Positions 34,496 to 48,528 of a stretch of 64,000 bases of DNA are shown piece after piece. The notes below the pieces were generated by a model. It was not told where the DNA came from. It saw only the letters and a list, made by a program, of their open reading frames with translations, and did no database searches. Location of the stretch: the NCBI GenBank assembly GCA_964023205.1, contig OZ026845.1, positions 7,760,001 through 7,824,000 of the forward strand, given 5' to 3'. Source of the stretch: Lutraria lutraria (lineage: Eukaryota > Mollusca > Bivalvia > Venerida > Mactridae). Within the stretch, counting starts at the first letter, position 1. Every line of letters begins with the position of its first letter. Position numbers and translations under genes: made by a program.

Positions 34496-37238
34496 GGTGC
34501 GTAATCGAAGTTAATTGGCATACGTGTTTGCAACAATAAATCCACATTGTAATGGAGTCAACTCATCTACGATAGGCAAAAAGTTGTTGTATAGTATACG
34601 GAACGAACCCTTACCAGTGATGCATCGCAAACCTTTCATGCAAATGTATAATCCAGTTAAAGTGATGGATGCAGATTTCCTCAAAGCCTTTGTTCCTGTC
34701 ACGCACATAAAGTCATAATTGTTATGTTTAGACAAAATGTCACAAACTGCTCAGACTGATAATAAAACGAAGTTGGCAAGAAAATCATTTTTGCAGCAAG
34801 TACATATTTTGTAATATTGATTATTACTGCATCCTGCAGATATATATATTTGTGAATGTCAACTATCATTAAATGTAGAGAATACCGTAACGAACAATCG
34901 TGTCGCACCAGCGGTTTATTACCATTTTGCATATTGCAACGTGCCCCATCAAAGTGATTGCAACTACATATTTGAATAGTTCAATTATATAACTTGTACA
35001 TAATTCATGAGCATGGCAGGCTTCATTGTGCGTTTTTATAACATACACGGTATTATGCACTTTCAAGTTAGTTTCTGACTGAGATAACCCCCCCCCCCCC
35101 TCTGTTAGGGTAGATTATTACTCACGCCCCCCCCCCCCCTGTTCCAAAAAAAATCCCTTTTTCCTTTGAACCAACTGAAAAACGTAATTTTGTGACAACG
35201 AACAAGGGAAATAACAACTCATCGTTTGGAGCTAAGCACATTCTTATTTGTAAGAAGAATAATGCTGCCTGTACTCGTACATGAACTGCAGATTTTAGGA
35301 TAGGCAAATATATAACTTGTCTGTAATATACATTTAATTAGTACGCCAATATCATAATGTTCGGTTTTGAAGAAAAAAACACAATATCTCTATATTTAGA
35401 CTAAATTCAGTGCCCAATCGACCGGCCAAGGGGAAATGTTTGATTTTAGACCGAGCAGTTTAGCGACAAGCTTCACAAAAATACGAATTTTAAACCCAAC
35501 ACAATGTGTTGTCATACTTACTAAAGAAATAATTTTAAGACTCATTCGCAATCTAAATTTCTCTTCAAGGTATAGTGTCAGATACAAAACAAAATGATAA
35601 ACACGTAGCTAGTTATGTCTGGAAAGCGTTTTGGCGTATAATTGATTGAGGAAGACATTCATAGCTCATAGAATGTATTTTAACATGTTTACAATGCAGT
35701 GATGGCCATTGTATTTCACCATTATGTTATTTATTGGTGTACACCAATGAATGATAATGGAAAGCCTAATTAGACACGTTTATTAAACAGTTAAAACATT
35801 TTCTAGTTATATTTATGGACAAGGTATAAAAGAACTGAAGTAATATATTTGCATACAATTCAGAAAATTGAATAGGAGAAGTGAGCAGGAGAAGTGCAAA
35901 TTGAAACCTAAATCTAACACGGAACGCAAGAGACTAGGGAAGCACCAGATAGTTCTTTTTGGAGCATAAACATTTTTATCAATTTGAAAACAGTAATTTC
36001 GATTGGATTTTTATCTTCCAGTCGATATCGGTCCGATATGGTCATGTTTGCTGGGATAATATTATAAATATCGTAATATAATATCATAATATAATACGAA
36101 AAAGAAGATGTCTCACTATCAATCTGATTATAATTTTAAAATATTATGAAGTAAACATAAAAAACATCCCGTATATAAATGTTCGTTTCAATGTGGATAA
36201 GCCGCGACGTGAGGTTTGTAGTTAATATTCCCTATATAGAATATATTTGAATGGTCTACCTTGACCACCTTTGTTACTACTAAATTCAGATAACAAGATA
36301 ACGTATCTTTGTGTTAGCGCTTATATTGAGATCCTGGAACAAAGAATTATAAACTATGTATACTTATCCGGCGTGACTTAGACACCATGTCCTCTTATAT
36401 CTGAAGATGTTAGTAAATACTATTTTATATAAATACCTCGCACTTCCTAAAAGTAGAATTCATTATGTATAAAATTCTTATAAAAAGAATACATTTCAAT
36501 CTCTTGAAAGATAATTATATATATCGATAGTCTATTCCAAAAATGGTAATAAATTAAGTCAGCTCATAGTGTATAATGTTGTCCCCATAGTATCAAATGA
36601 TTGTGTTTCTATATAATATTCGAAACCCCAACCGCAATAAAATAGCTATAAGATGCTCTTTCCATAGCGGTGTATGAATAGATTTCTTACTATAATATGA
36701 TTTATGGGTGCTTTCAGCCAATGGTAATTGTACATTTCAAAAAAAAATTACTGATTACCAGAATTATTCGGTAATGGTGAAAAGATTTAGAGGTGTATTA
36801 TATTGCAATCTCAGTAATTACCTAATAGCGTATCGTAACAAGGTTATATTCCTTGTGTCTCAAATACCTCGACATGATATGAAATGACAAATGTAGTTAC
36901 AAAGATCTCTCATTACAAAGTTCAGCCTTCATGTCATGCCATAAAACGTGCAAAATATTGAATGATTTATCATGAGATGACGATATGCATTTATTCTAGT
37001 CAGAAGCAATCAGATTGAAACCTGCCATTAATTTGTTTACGAAGATTATTTCAATGTTAATGGTATGTGGTTCAACATGGATTCTTACATAAAATCTCGA
37101 AGCCAACTCATGATACCAATACTTATTCTTCCATAATATACTTTCAAAAGAATATCAGTTCAAAAATTATGTATACGAGCAGATATGATAAGCACGAATT
37201 GCACGTGCATTGCACTTCGTGTATATTCGGATTGTAAA

Positions 37239-37975
37239 ATGATGCTTTCTTATATTGAAAACGCCCGACGTAAGTGTGCTGTAGGCCAGTCGCAGGGTTG
37301 GGTCACTGCAGTACAAATTGCAAGAGTTTTGGTGTTGATGAACAAACCATGTTTCGTCTAAGAAACCGGGAAGTCAACGACCGCATATGTATGGGTCGCC
37401 CACATGAAACTATACGTCAGCAGGATAGGCAGATAACTTTAATTCATCTACAAAGACGTTTTGAAGTTCCTGTTGATACTGCTGGAGCCATACGAGGCCG
37501 GACTCGTTCTTATGTGAGTGCACGTGCGATTCGACGTCGTCTATGTATTAGTTATAGATTATGTAAAAACGTACTTGGGTTTTCTTGACTAACGTAATCT
37601 CAGATTCAATAAGACGTGGCATAACAGCGCTTTGCTGATAAATTTACGTTCTGTTGTTGTTATTTTTATGCGGTGGAGTCCTGGACTACAAGATACCGCG
37701 CGTACCCTTACAACAAGGTTGACCAAAAGTTCCTTGCGCAAAACAGCATTGACATAATTAGTCCACGGCATGCAATGAGCTTAGACTTGAATCCGATAGA
37801 ACACATCTGGGCAGATCTGAAGCTTTAAGTTTTCCAAAATGTAGCTGGCTGGTGGAATTTCCTCTCGGCGTGAATGGGCTGCTTTTGAGCAGCGGTTCTT
37901 TCAGACACTTGCTAAATAAACGAGAAGAAGATGCACAGCTGTTTTAACACAAATGATGGACATACCCGTTATTAA
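37239..37975 (+). pseudogene. Tc1-like transposase relic in A3, best preserved N-terminus
   Basis: An open stretch of 104 codons ends at 37588. It reads through the DNA-binding half: DEQTMFRLRNREVNDR, MGRPHETIRQQDRQITLIHL, QRRFEVP, then RAIRRRLC. A 13-base block (GATAGGCAGATAA) and a GGCCGG piece, both missing from A1, A1' and A2, restore the family reading, so A3 keeps the older state. A frameshift still separates the first helix (GWVTAVQIAR), and the middle of the catalytic domain is deleted before LNPIEHIWADLK (37793-37828). It is non-functional. Confidence 0.9.
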
Positions 37976-38905
37976 CTGTAGCAAAGGTTACACTCCGGTG
38001 GACTTGATTTTGAAGTGTAAAACTGATTTCGATGGTGGTGTTAGCAAATGATGCATAATGGTTGTTCATAATGAATACATTTGGACATAAAACAAAAATA
38101 CAGGTTAATGGCAATCGTCGTTTTATTTGATCAATTTTAAGTGAACCGTGCAGAACGTTTGGCCTTAAGTATACGTTCACATCCGGACATTATTTTTTGT
38201 GTAGCAGATGTCTGCGGTTGATAATATAATACGTTCTATGAGAAAGGAACTAAGACAAATAGATGGGTGCTGCCGAACTATCGCGGTCTTATTTTCGAAA
38301 AAGTGGTAGAACGCTAGGACCCACGGAGATTTACACAACTACTATCATCCTTTCTAAGTTCTTTGTCCTCGAGTAATCTAAACTTTAGATCAATCTATAT
38401 ATAAGACAGCTTTCAAGAATAGAATATAAGCGAGAACTATATAATTGGTACATTATAGTGCTTGTTTAGAAATGATCAAATACTTTTATTGTAATGAAAC
38501 TCTGATCCGCTGAATGCTTCTAAGTAATTTATCCCGATTAGATACGCCACTCTCGAATTAATTAGAAAAAATGAAGTTTCATATAGGGAACATTTTCGAG
38601 TTAAGCACGTTGTTAAAGTTGGGAGGACCAGGTATGCTCATGCAGTGTATTGACAGAATCGCGATATATCAAGAATAGTGTTTGAACTAAATACTCATAG
38701 GGATTGTTTAAGTTGAAAGTGTTCATTGTTTGAAAGATATGGTACTGAGTAAACATGGGATTTCTATTCGAAGTGGTAAATAAAACGAGACCATAATTCA
38801 CAATACACTGCCAAACCATAATAAACAGGACAAAATGTTTTTAAAAAGGACTGAATATTGAACTTTTTACATGCTTTAAGATAACGTTGGGGATCGATTT
38901 CATAT

Positions 38906-39040
38906 GTGAGAAAGCTGTCCAGCTTAGCAAATGGAAACTTTTTTGGTTCTGTCCATTCGGTGTACGTCTGAAGTATTTCTTCACGTTGAAGTTGGAAAAG
39001 TCACCAAGTGACCTTGGCTGTTGGCGCGACGTTAACCCCT
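38906..39040 (+). mobile_element. SINE relic in A3
   Basis: GTGAGAAAGCTGTCCAGCTT to GGCGCGACGTTAACCCC. The deletion that removed the G run ends 20 bp upstream, at GGGATCG. Confidence 0.6.
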
Positions 39041-42000
39041 TGTAAAATAAGACAACGTTATGTAACAAATTCAATGCTTCTTTGTTTCTGTATTTTGAAA
39101 CGTTCCAAAATAATATGTCTGTCTCAGAAACTTTGATGTTGACGTGTCAAGCTGATTAAACTTTCCACTTAATCACGTGTTGGCAAGTAAGATACACACA
39201 TTTTATATAAGAATTTACATAAACATACACTTTGGCTGCTATTAAATGCATGACACAAATTTGTGTATTGTTCATTACATCGTTTTTTCGTGTATTACAT
39301 GCTACAAAAGACAGGTTCATTGAAAGCGTGTATTTTAATTGAAACAACGTTTTGCCATTTTTTCCTATTAAAAGATAGACTAAATGTTGTCCTTAAGTGT
39401 TTGAATTGACTTCATACGAGAGTCATTTATTTATATCTTTTCGGTATAAAATAAACACCAATTACGTTTGCCCTGTGTCAATGTTGAAGCTTTGGCGTGT
39501 AAAGAAATACAACTTGTCAACTATAGCATGAATTGGCTTAAGATCGTACAGAAAATAATTAACAACCTTTTTACAAGATGGTCCGTTTAAATTTAATAAA
39601 AGCATTTATCTATCTGTGCGAATTTGAATTATTTTCTCATAGTCTATGGAATTTGAAATTAAAATAAAATACGATTATGCGACGTGATAAATAAAAATAT
39701 TTTAATTCAATAGTTTAGATTGGATTATTCGAGTAGTGTATCAAATTCAACATAATTATTCATATGGCATAAGGCCCAATGCAGGCGGTTTCACTTAAAA
39801 TGATTAAATAAATTTAATTGCACTGTACGCTTCAAGAATGAAACAAATAGTCTAAGTATATAAAAAGTGAAATATTTATATACCTTCAAACATGTGACCA
39901 AAGGCCACCATTGTTAAGGACAACAAGTGACCTTTATTCTGAGGAAAGTTTGTTCTGAAAAATAACTTACGCTTTTTTTCAACAAATGGCCTTTATTCAC
40001 TGGCTGACCTTGTCTGGCAGTGGCCGGCCGCAAACACAGATTTGGCTGTAATTTTATTGATATAATATCTAATAAATTATACAAACAGTATTGATAAGAT
40101 GGCATAGAAATGTGGAATTGTTCTTACATGAATCAAATGCATTTATTGTGCTCAGAATAGGACTCAGAACACGCAGTGACATTGATCAACAGTTATCGTC
40201 CATTTTCGTTTTGCCAGATCTTATAATCGGTAAACAAGACCATGGTAGAATATGTTAGTACATATGATAATACCATAGACGGGGTGATTAATGAATACAT
40301 TATTTTTTCATTCCATGTAGTACAAGTTTTGAAATGAATATTAAGTCCATTTAAACTCAAACTATAAAATGAAGTAGTAATAGAATCCAAGAAAGTACCA
40401 ATACAGTAAATAATCCATTATGTTTTGAATCAACATCCACTTCTGATGTTAAACATACATAATTGCATCTGAAGTTGAAACGACGCTATATTATGTTTTG
40501 AAATTCATTTACATCAAAAAGCGATCCAATATCCATTACACTAACATTTACAAATGCTCATGGAAATTTACGCTATGGTTTAAGAAGTAAGTCAATCAAA
40601 GCTAAGTTGAGGTTTTAAAAAGACATTTAACCATTACGTTACTATTCGGTAGTATCGAATTGTTCAGACGCCAACAATGACTGAATCGCACTAATCATGA
40701 AGATAAAATCCTCTATATGATGTAAGATACATTAAAGCTCACTTCAAAGAGACTGTCGAAATTAGAACCACCTTATCATAAAGTTAGAAGGGTCTGTTTT
40801 TTGACCTACTCGTACTTTTAACTTGATAATAAGACGCTGTCGTTATGAAGGTCAATTTGCACTAAAGAAGGCTTTGATATCAGGTGTTAAACAGTCAATT
40901 TCATAAGCAAAGACAGTCGATGGTCACATTTATTATGATTAATCTAATCGCGAATTTCCTATTTGGGGTCAATGTCAATAATATTGATCAACAGAAATCA
41001 GTAAGACTATACCTCAACTAATATTACTTCTATTTCTAGAAGCACAAGGGAAATGCGTTTCGAACAATAACTTGTTTTACTATTCAATTCAGTAAGATAT
41101 ATTTTCTTCAAATATTGACATAAACATTCTAGAAATGAAGCCCATTGTGAGATGTATGTTTTTGACAATGTACTGTTTGTCTTAAATTGCTTTTATAGCA
41201 ATATATTTCTCGCAACCATTTTTTCCTATCGTCAAATATACAGCTTCAATATTGGTTTCGCGCCGGTAATCCACGTTTCATGGTTTTTGCACCTATATAA
41301 CTTGAATCCGTTGTATTCAGATGCTAGCAATGTATATTTGCTCAGTTTATGACATGGTACTATGATAACACAGATTCTTAATTAAAGGGCGTACAACCAA
41401 GCCCAATTCAACAAAGAGTAAAGGAGACCATGAATCTTCCGCAAATGAGGTTAACAATAATAGCGTATTTTCTGCAAATAAAACGTCTTGAAGTGATGTG
41501 AGAGTTGTTATCAAAGTGAGACAATGTTTCAATTCCAACGGTTATTGAGTGATGTTTATGACATATTTTCTATCAAGTCATGCACTATTTTATGTTATTG
41601 TCAGATTAAAACTCTGATCAGAATCGGATCAGAAGTCCTTCAAACTTTAACAACGTGCTAAATAACCCTAAACTGTCCAAGAGTGATGTATCACATCGGG
41701 ACAAATTACAAATTAATTAGGACTAATCAGAGGTTCATTACAATATAAGTTTTTGATCAATTCTACAATTCACTATTATGTACCAATGGTCCAGCCTGTA
41801 TTGTATTCAAGCTGTGTAGCACATATGTTGATCTATAGCTTAGATTACTCGAGGAAAACAGCTTAGAAAGATTACAGTATTTGTGTAAATCTCCGTGGGT
41901 ACCGGCGTTCGACCGCTTTCGGAAATAAGATCGCGATGGTTCGGCAGCTTCCATCTGTTTGTCTTAGTTCTCTTTTTATGTTACTTATTATTATACTATC

Positions 42001-43158
42001 AACCGCAGAAATCTGCCAAGCGATTTTCAGGAAGTGAACGTATATTATGGCATTATTTTCTAGGCTAAAACTTGTCGATATCACAGTCGGCTGATGTTAT
42101 TTATGTTGCAAAAATGTCAGTATCTCTACTGAAAAGAGGCTCGTAATTACTGACACAGATATATGTCTCAAAACTTAGTCGTTGTTATTTAAGAAAACAC
42201 CCTTACAGGCAAGATGGAGGTAACCTTAACATTTATTATTACAGTATATTTCATAAGTGACACATTACTTGATCTAGATATTTCTTATCATATTTATTCT
42301 GCGTAATACGTTCAATATCAGAATAAAATTGGGTATTTAACTATTTATATACAGAAAATATGTGGTCCAGACAGATATAGAAACAATTGATTCTAAGAGA
42401 ACATGCAAGCATTTATCTACATGACATTGTACGGTATACTGCAATTTTTCCGTCATATATGCTTCCAAGCCACGTCAACTGCTGTACACATCACAAGTGA
42501 ACGGATTTGTCTGATGGGCTTAGCAGATCAATAAAATAGAAGAAATATGTTAATAATATTGATATTTCAATTAATTCAGAAGACCAAGATACTGATTGAT
42601 ACATGCTCGATGAACTACCTTTTTACACGATTAAAGTCCTGAAATAGCGTTCAGCTAACTATTTTCATTACTGTTTGTTTCAGCATGCTAATTGCCGTTT
42701 TCAATGATATTTCAGTTATGTACTGCGACCGGTTCACCTAACCATTTGTCGTGAACTGTATTCTGTCCTGAACAATTTTTATCATTCCACAATGAGTCAG
42801 TGACTATTTCACGAAATGGTGGAAAATCGATATTTTTGTAAAATGGTTCATAGACCTTAACTGGAGTTGAATCCTGATCACCTGGTTACAAGTTACCACT
42901 GGACAGCGACGGTGATATTTTCATTACCATGAATAGTCATTGTCATACCGAATAGAAAACAAATTAACCATTGTGTTTTCTTTATTAACGTGTACACGCT
43001 ACCATTTTATGAACACCATTGTACTTTCTCTTGATGTAGAAGATTGGGCGACAAAATTCATACCACATTTTTTTCGAATACAATAAAGAAACTATGTTGT
43101 CCGCATGATAAGAAAGGTATATGGGAAGTTGCTTTGTGAAGACATTATCTTAGATTAA

Positions 43159-43906
43159 AGTAACGGGCTTGGATGTTAGATCAAATCAAGTTTCACCAAT
43201 TTATAGATTTAAAAAATAACCATGATTATATACTAAAATAAGCCCACTATATAAAGTGCATTGCAATGATTGGAAATAAATATTACATTTGATTGGTCTT
43301 CTATAAACCAATATCGCACGTAATTTACAGATTTTTGAACAACGATTACCATTCTGTATATAGGAAATATATTACAACAAATAGACTTAAATCAACTATA
43401 AAAGTATAATACAGGGAACCGTGCCTATGTTTTTATAACGTCCTGCATTCGTTAGATACTTTACTTTAAAGAAATTCCGTACGCAGAACCCCGCTGTTTA
43501 TACATAATACGCAATAGATAGAGAATGAAAACAAGTATCAAAATTTGAGGCACTGTTCCTTAGATAAACATTTCCGGTACAAAATGCCGAAAACCGCTTT
43601 GAAATCCGTCATTAAATAAGACGGCAAAGTCAATTCGAAAATGACACCTACTGTTTGTTTTAAGCTGAGCAATTAACAATTAAAGTGTCGGATCATTATC
43701 GTCTCATGAAATCAATGAATTTGACGTACCCCATTCAATTTTGATAGCCAATCAAAATCGCTTACGTTTACGGTTCAATAATTAAAACCACGCCCAGGTT
43801 TGATTTCTAGTAAGAGATTTTATAACAATTTTTTGTCATTAATGAATTAATAGTATACAATGCACATTACGTTAGAGATGTTTTATGCTGATAAGGAAAA
43901 GTCGAT
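43159..43906 (+). repeat. Repeat D in B3
   Basis: Direct copy after TTAA (43155-43158). The foldback pair spans 43412-43563, with its left arm damaged (GTGCCTATG instead of GTGCCTCAG). Confidence 0.7.
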
Positions 43907-44936
43907 TTTAACCCATCCCGATACGTTAAGCATTTGCTTAATAATATTTGTATGACTTACATAAACTTATACAGTATGGTTTATATCGTATATAGTTAGG
44001 ATATATATAATACGGTTTCATATCACTTGAAACACGCAATGTGTCAAATCAGAATTGCATAAAAATTATTTTGGAGTATGATAAATTTGAATGTTTCGAG
44101 AGAATAAATAGATATGTGTACTTCTGGTAGACACACAACTAGACATTTATAACCTACATGATTTGAACTAAGACGTACAAGACAAACAAAATAGTATAAG
44201 TGTTAATGTGACCTTCTAAAAATGCATTTATGAAACAAATAATTTGTAAATATATCTTGTTATGTATCGCCTGTACACTTAGAAGAACCACGATATACAC
44301 TGTACCGCGAATGTCCGGATAATAACAACAACCAACGCATGCGCGTCGCCTCCATTTCCGTTTTCGCCAAGCATTTGTGACAGGGAACCAGACAATAGTT
44401 CACATTGCATGCCACGATTTTAAAGCATTTTTCATCGATTATTTATGTCATTTCTACACTCAGTCAAGTCAATTTATCTTTCATACAGTCATTTGAATTC
44501 AATTCAAATTAATACTGCTATATGATAGTATCGCATTTTAATGCGCTTTCTCTCTAAAACACATTTTTTATATTTCTGCAAATGATAGATGGTCCGCTCT
44601 TCGGTTGGAGTTTAGTACTGTCAGAGGAATTTTTTATCTCGCATTTGATTGGCCGATTCGCGGTTTTTAAAAATCAATATGGCCGTCATTGTGTCAAAGA
44701 ATGCAAGCAGGTGACGTTTGTTTCTGTTGTTTTTTAGAGTATTTTTATGTTTTTTGACACAACGAATGATCGTTTATGTGATTTAAATGGTTTAGTGATT
44801 GCATACTAGCACTGTCGAGAATTTTAAGCTAAGTAAAGATTTAGACTCGCGATATTTCGTATGGCATTGAAATGCAATTCACACAAACATGAGACTAATA
44901 TTGTGTTGTTAATCTTCTTATCACTAGCCTCTCAAC

Positions 44937-45090
44937 GCTGTAGGTTTTCACCTAGGATCAGACAAAATACGTGTTTGGAAGCCGGTTAACTGGAGGTCTG
45001 TCAATCTTCCACTTCTGTCTTCCTCAGATGTTAAAACTGTAATACTCACCAAATGGTCCTGGATGTTGGTGCGAGGTTCAACCCAAGTAA
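44937..45090 (+). mobile_element. SINE relic in B3
   Basis: GTAGGTTTTCACCTAGG has lost bases in the B box. The tail reads TGTTGGTGCGAGGTTCAACC. The frame seen in B1 and B2 is closed here, which argues against coding. Confidence 0.55.
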
Positions 45091-45727
45091 ATCAAACACA
45101 TATCGTTCATAGTAAGCAGCAGACGTGAATCAATACAGTAGTACACTGACTCGAGACCAATACACCATTATTACTAAATGATATTAATATCAACAGACTG
45201 GCTAACCGAATTTAGAAATATATCAATTAAAAGATAAAACAATGATAAAGGCTAACTGGTAAGCAAATGAAATACCACACCGCTTACTGCATCAAAACAT
45301 ACACTGGTAGGTATGTCAGCATATGACTGCCTTAGCAATCTAACGTTAAGTAAAAATGAGAGGTTCGAAACTAGACACAATAATCATTTCAAGCATTAAT
45401 AAGAGAGAATATAAGGTAGGGACTTTTTATGAATCTATGATATTGTTATAAGATTTGCCTGGATAAAATTGTGGCTGCGTATGTTTTTCAATATGTAGCA
45501 AATCCCCACTTAACGGACGCCCCACAAGCCGGTATTAGGGACTGTTTCTAAAAGAACGGAGTCATTGTCTTCTTCCTCCAACTAACCATCGTTTCAAAAT
45601 ACTGACAGACCGCTCGTCAATAATGCCGAACACTTGACAATACAAAAGTGCACGTTTACGCCATTATTATGTTTTATCAGGTCGAAGTACTGGTTAGAAG
45701 ACCGTCAACGAAATCTGGTTAGATGAA

Positions 45728-45780
45728 CCGGTCGCCGTATATACTAGTAACTGAAATGTCGTTGAAAAGGCGTTAGGCTC
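45728..45780 (+). mobile_element. SINE-like tail in B3
   Basis: ACCGGTCGCCGTATATACTA followed by CTGAAATGTCGTTGAAAAGG and CGTTAGGC. This is the most complete tail in the array compared with 59719-59768. Confidence 0.5.
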
Positions 45781-47521
45781 ATCGTACGTAATCGAAGTTA
45801 ATTGGCATACGTGTTTGCAACAATAAATCCACATTGTAATGGAGTCAACTTATCTACGATAGGCAAAAAGTTGTTGTATAGTATACGGACCGAACCCTTA
45901 CCAGTGATGCATCGCAAACCTTTCATACAAATGTATAATCCAGTTAAAGTGATAGATGCAGATTTCCTCAAAGCCTTTGTTCCTGTCACGCACATTAAGT
46001 CATAATTGTTATGTTTTGACAAAATGTCACAAACTGCTCAGACTGATAATAAAACGAAGTTGGCAAGAAAATCATTTTTGCAGCAAGTACATATTTTGTA
46101 ATATTGATTATTACTGCATCCTGCAGCTCTATATATTTGTGAATGTCAACTATCATTAAATGAAGAGAATACCGCTACCAACAATCATGACGCACCAGCA
46201 GTTTATTACCATTTCGCATATTGAAACATGCCCCATCAAAGTGATTGCAACTACATATTTGAATAGTTCAATTATATAACTTGTACATAATTCATGAGCA
46301 TGGCAGGCTTCATTGTGCGTTTTTATAATATACACGGTATTATGCACTTTCAAGTTAGTTTCTGACTGAGACAACCCTCTCCCCTCTGTTAGGGTAGATT
46401 ATTACTCACGCCCCCCCCCCCCCCTGTTCCAAAAATGTCCCTTTTTTCTTTGAACCAACTGAAAAACGTAATTTTGTGACAACGACCAAGGGAAATAACT
46501 CATCGTTTGGAGCTAAGCACATTCTTATTTGTAAGAAGAACAATGCTGCCTGTACTCTTACATGAACTGCAGATTTTAGGATAGGCAAATATAAACCTTG
46601 TCTGTAATATACATTTAATTAGTACGCCAATATCATAATGTTCGGTTTTGAAGAAAAAAACACAATATCTCTATATTTAGACTAAATTCAGTGTCAAATC
46701 AACCGGCCTAGGGGAAATGTTTGATTTTAGACCGAGCAGGTTAGCGACAAGTTTCACAAAAATACGAATTTTAAACCCAACACATACTTACTAAAGAAAT
46801 AATTTTAAAACTCATTCGCAATCTAAATTTCTCTTCAATGTATCGTGTCAGATACAAAACAAGATGACAAACACGTGGCTAGTTTGCGTCTGGAAAGCGT
46901 TTTGGCGTATAATTGATTGAGGAAGACATTCATAGCCCATAGAATGTATTTTAACATGTTTATAATGCAGTGATGGCCATTGTATTTCACCATTATGTTA
47001 TTTACTGTTGTACACCTATGAATGATAATGGAAAGCCTAATTAGACACGTTTTTCAAACAGTTAAAACATTTTCTAGTTATATTTATGGACAAGGTATAA
47101 AAGAACTGAAGTAATATATTTGCATACAATTGAAACTATGTCCGCTTCAGAAAATTGTACAGGAGTAGTGAGCAGGACAAGTGAAAATTGAAACCTAAAA
47201 CTGACACGGAACGCAAGAGACTAGGGAAGCACCAGACTGTTTTTTTTTTTTGGAGCATAAACATTTTTATCAATTTGAAAACAGTAGTTTCGATTGGATT
47301 TTTATCTTCCAGTCGATATCGGTCCGATATGGTCATGTTTGCTGGGATAATATTATAAATATCGTAATATAATATCATAATATAATACGAAAAAGAAGAT
47401 GTCTCACTATCAATCTGATTATAATTTTAAAATATTATGAAGTAAACATAAAAAACATCCCGTATATAAATGTTCGTTTCAATGTGGATATGCCGCGACG
47501 TGAGGTTTGTAGTTAATATTC

Positions 47522-48480
47522 CCTATATAGAATATATTTGAATGGTCTACCTTGACCACCTTTGTTACTACTAAATTCAGATAACAAGATAACGTATCTT
47601 TGTGTTAGCGCTTATATTGAGCTCCTGGAACAAAGAGTTATAAACTATGTATACTTATCCGGCGTGACTTAGACACCATGTCCTCTTATATCTGAAGATG
47701 TTAGTAATTACTATTTTATATAAATACCTCGCACTTCCTAAAAGTAGAATTCATTATGTATAAAATTCTTATAAAAAGAATACATTTCAATCTCTTGAAA
47801 GATAATTGTATATATCGATAGTCTATTCCAAAAATGGTAATAAATTAAATCAGCTCATAGTGTATAATGTTGTCCCCATAGTATCACATGATTGTGTTTC
47901 TATATAATATTCGAAACCCCACCCGCAATAAAATAGCTGTACGATGCTCCTTCCATAGCGGTGATTGAATATATTTCTTACTATAATATGATTTATGAGT
48001 GCTTTCAGTCAATGGTAATTGTACATTTCAAAAAGAAATTTAGTGATTACCAGAATTATTCGGTAATGGTGAAAAGATTTAGAGGTCTATTATATTACAA
48101 TCTCAGTAATTACCTAATAGCGTATCGTAACAAGGTTATATTCCTTGTGTCTCAAATACCTCGACATGATATGAAATGACAAATGTAGTTACAAAGATCT
48201 CCCATTACAAAGTTCAGCCTTCATGCCATGCCATAAAACTTGCAAAATATTAATTGATTTATCAGTAGGAGACGATATGCATTATTCTAGTCAGGAGCAA
48301 TCAGAATGAAACTTGCCATTAATTTGTTTACGAAGATTATTTCAATGTTAATGGTATGTGGTTCAACGTGGATTCTTTAATAAAATCTCAAAACCAACAA
48401 ATAATATCAATGCTTACTCTAATATACTTTCAAAGGGGTATCAGTTCAAACATTATGCATACATGTATACTATATCTAAC
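47522..48480 (+). repeat. Truncated A segment (A4), end of the array
   Basis: Matches the A3 head, including the 490-bp deletion, then drifts from about 48230. From about 48440 it follows the older, Tc1-free arrangement seen at 51930-51960 (GCATACATGTATACTATAT). The array therefore ends where the Tc1 relic starts in the other A copies. Confidence 0.8.
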
Positions 48481-48528
48481 ACATACTTTTCTATATTAGT
48501 GTCTTTGTTACAATTGTAGTTTGATCAT

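Larger units (their letters stand above)
30117..36230 (+). repeat. B segment, copy B2
   Basis: Collinear with B1 and B3. Peculiarities: a roughly 20-bp microinversion (31096-31117), a deletion of about 60 bp near 33320 beside the promoter-like patch, and an extra AGTAATTTCGATTGG stretch near 35990 shared with B3. Its right end and the A3 head form the second junction type of the array. Confidence 0.9.
36231..41367 (+). repeat. A segment, copy A3
   Basis: 5.14 kb, the shortest complete A. Near 36341 it lacks about 490 bp present at 6670-7165 in A1; A4 lacks the same piece. It also lacks about 110 bp starting in the G run (near 38890). It carries a roughly 55-bp extra stretch near 41130. It has the best-preserved Tc1-like N-terminus of the four copies. 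Confidence 0.9.
41368..47521 (+). repeat. B segment, copy B3
   Basis: Collinear with B1 and B2. It keeps the unflipped form of the microinversion site, carries D (43159-43906), the promoter-like patch (CGCATGCGCG at 44336-44345), a shortened SINE relic (44937-45090), a SINE-like tail (45728-45780) and one C run (46411-46424). Confidence 0.9.
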
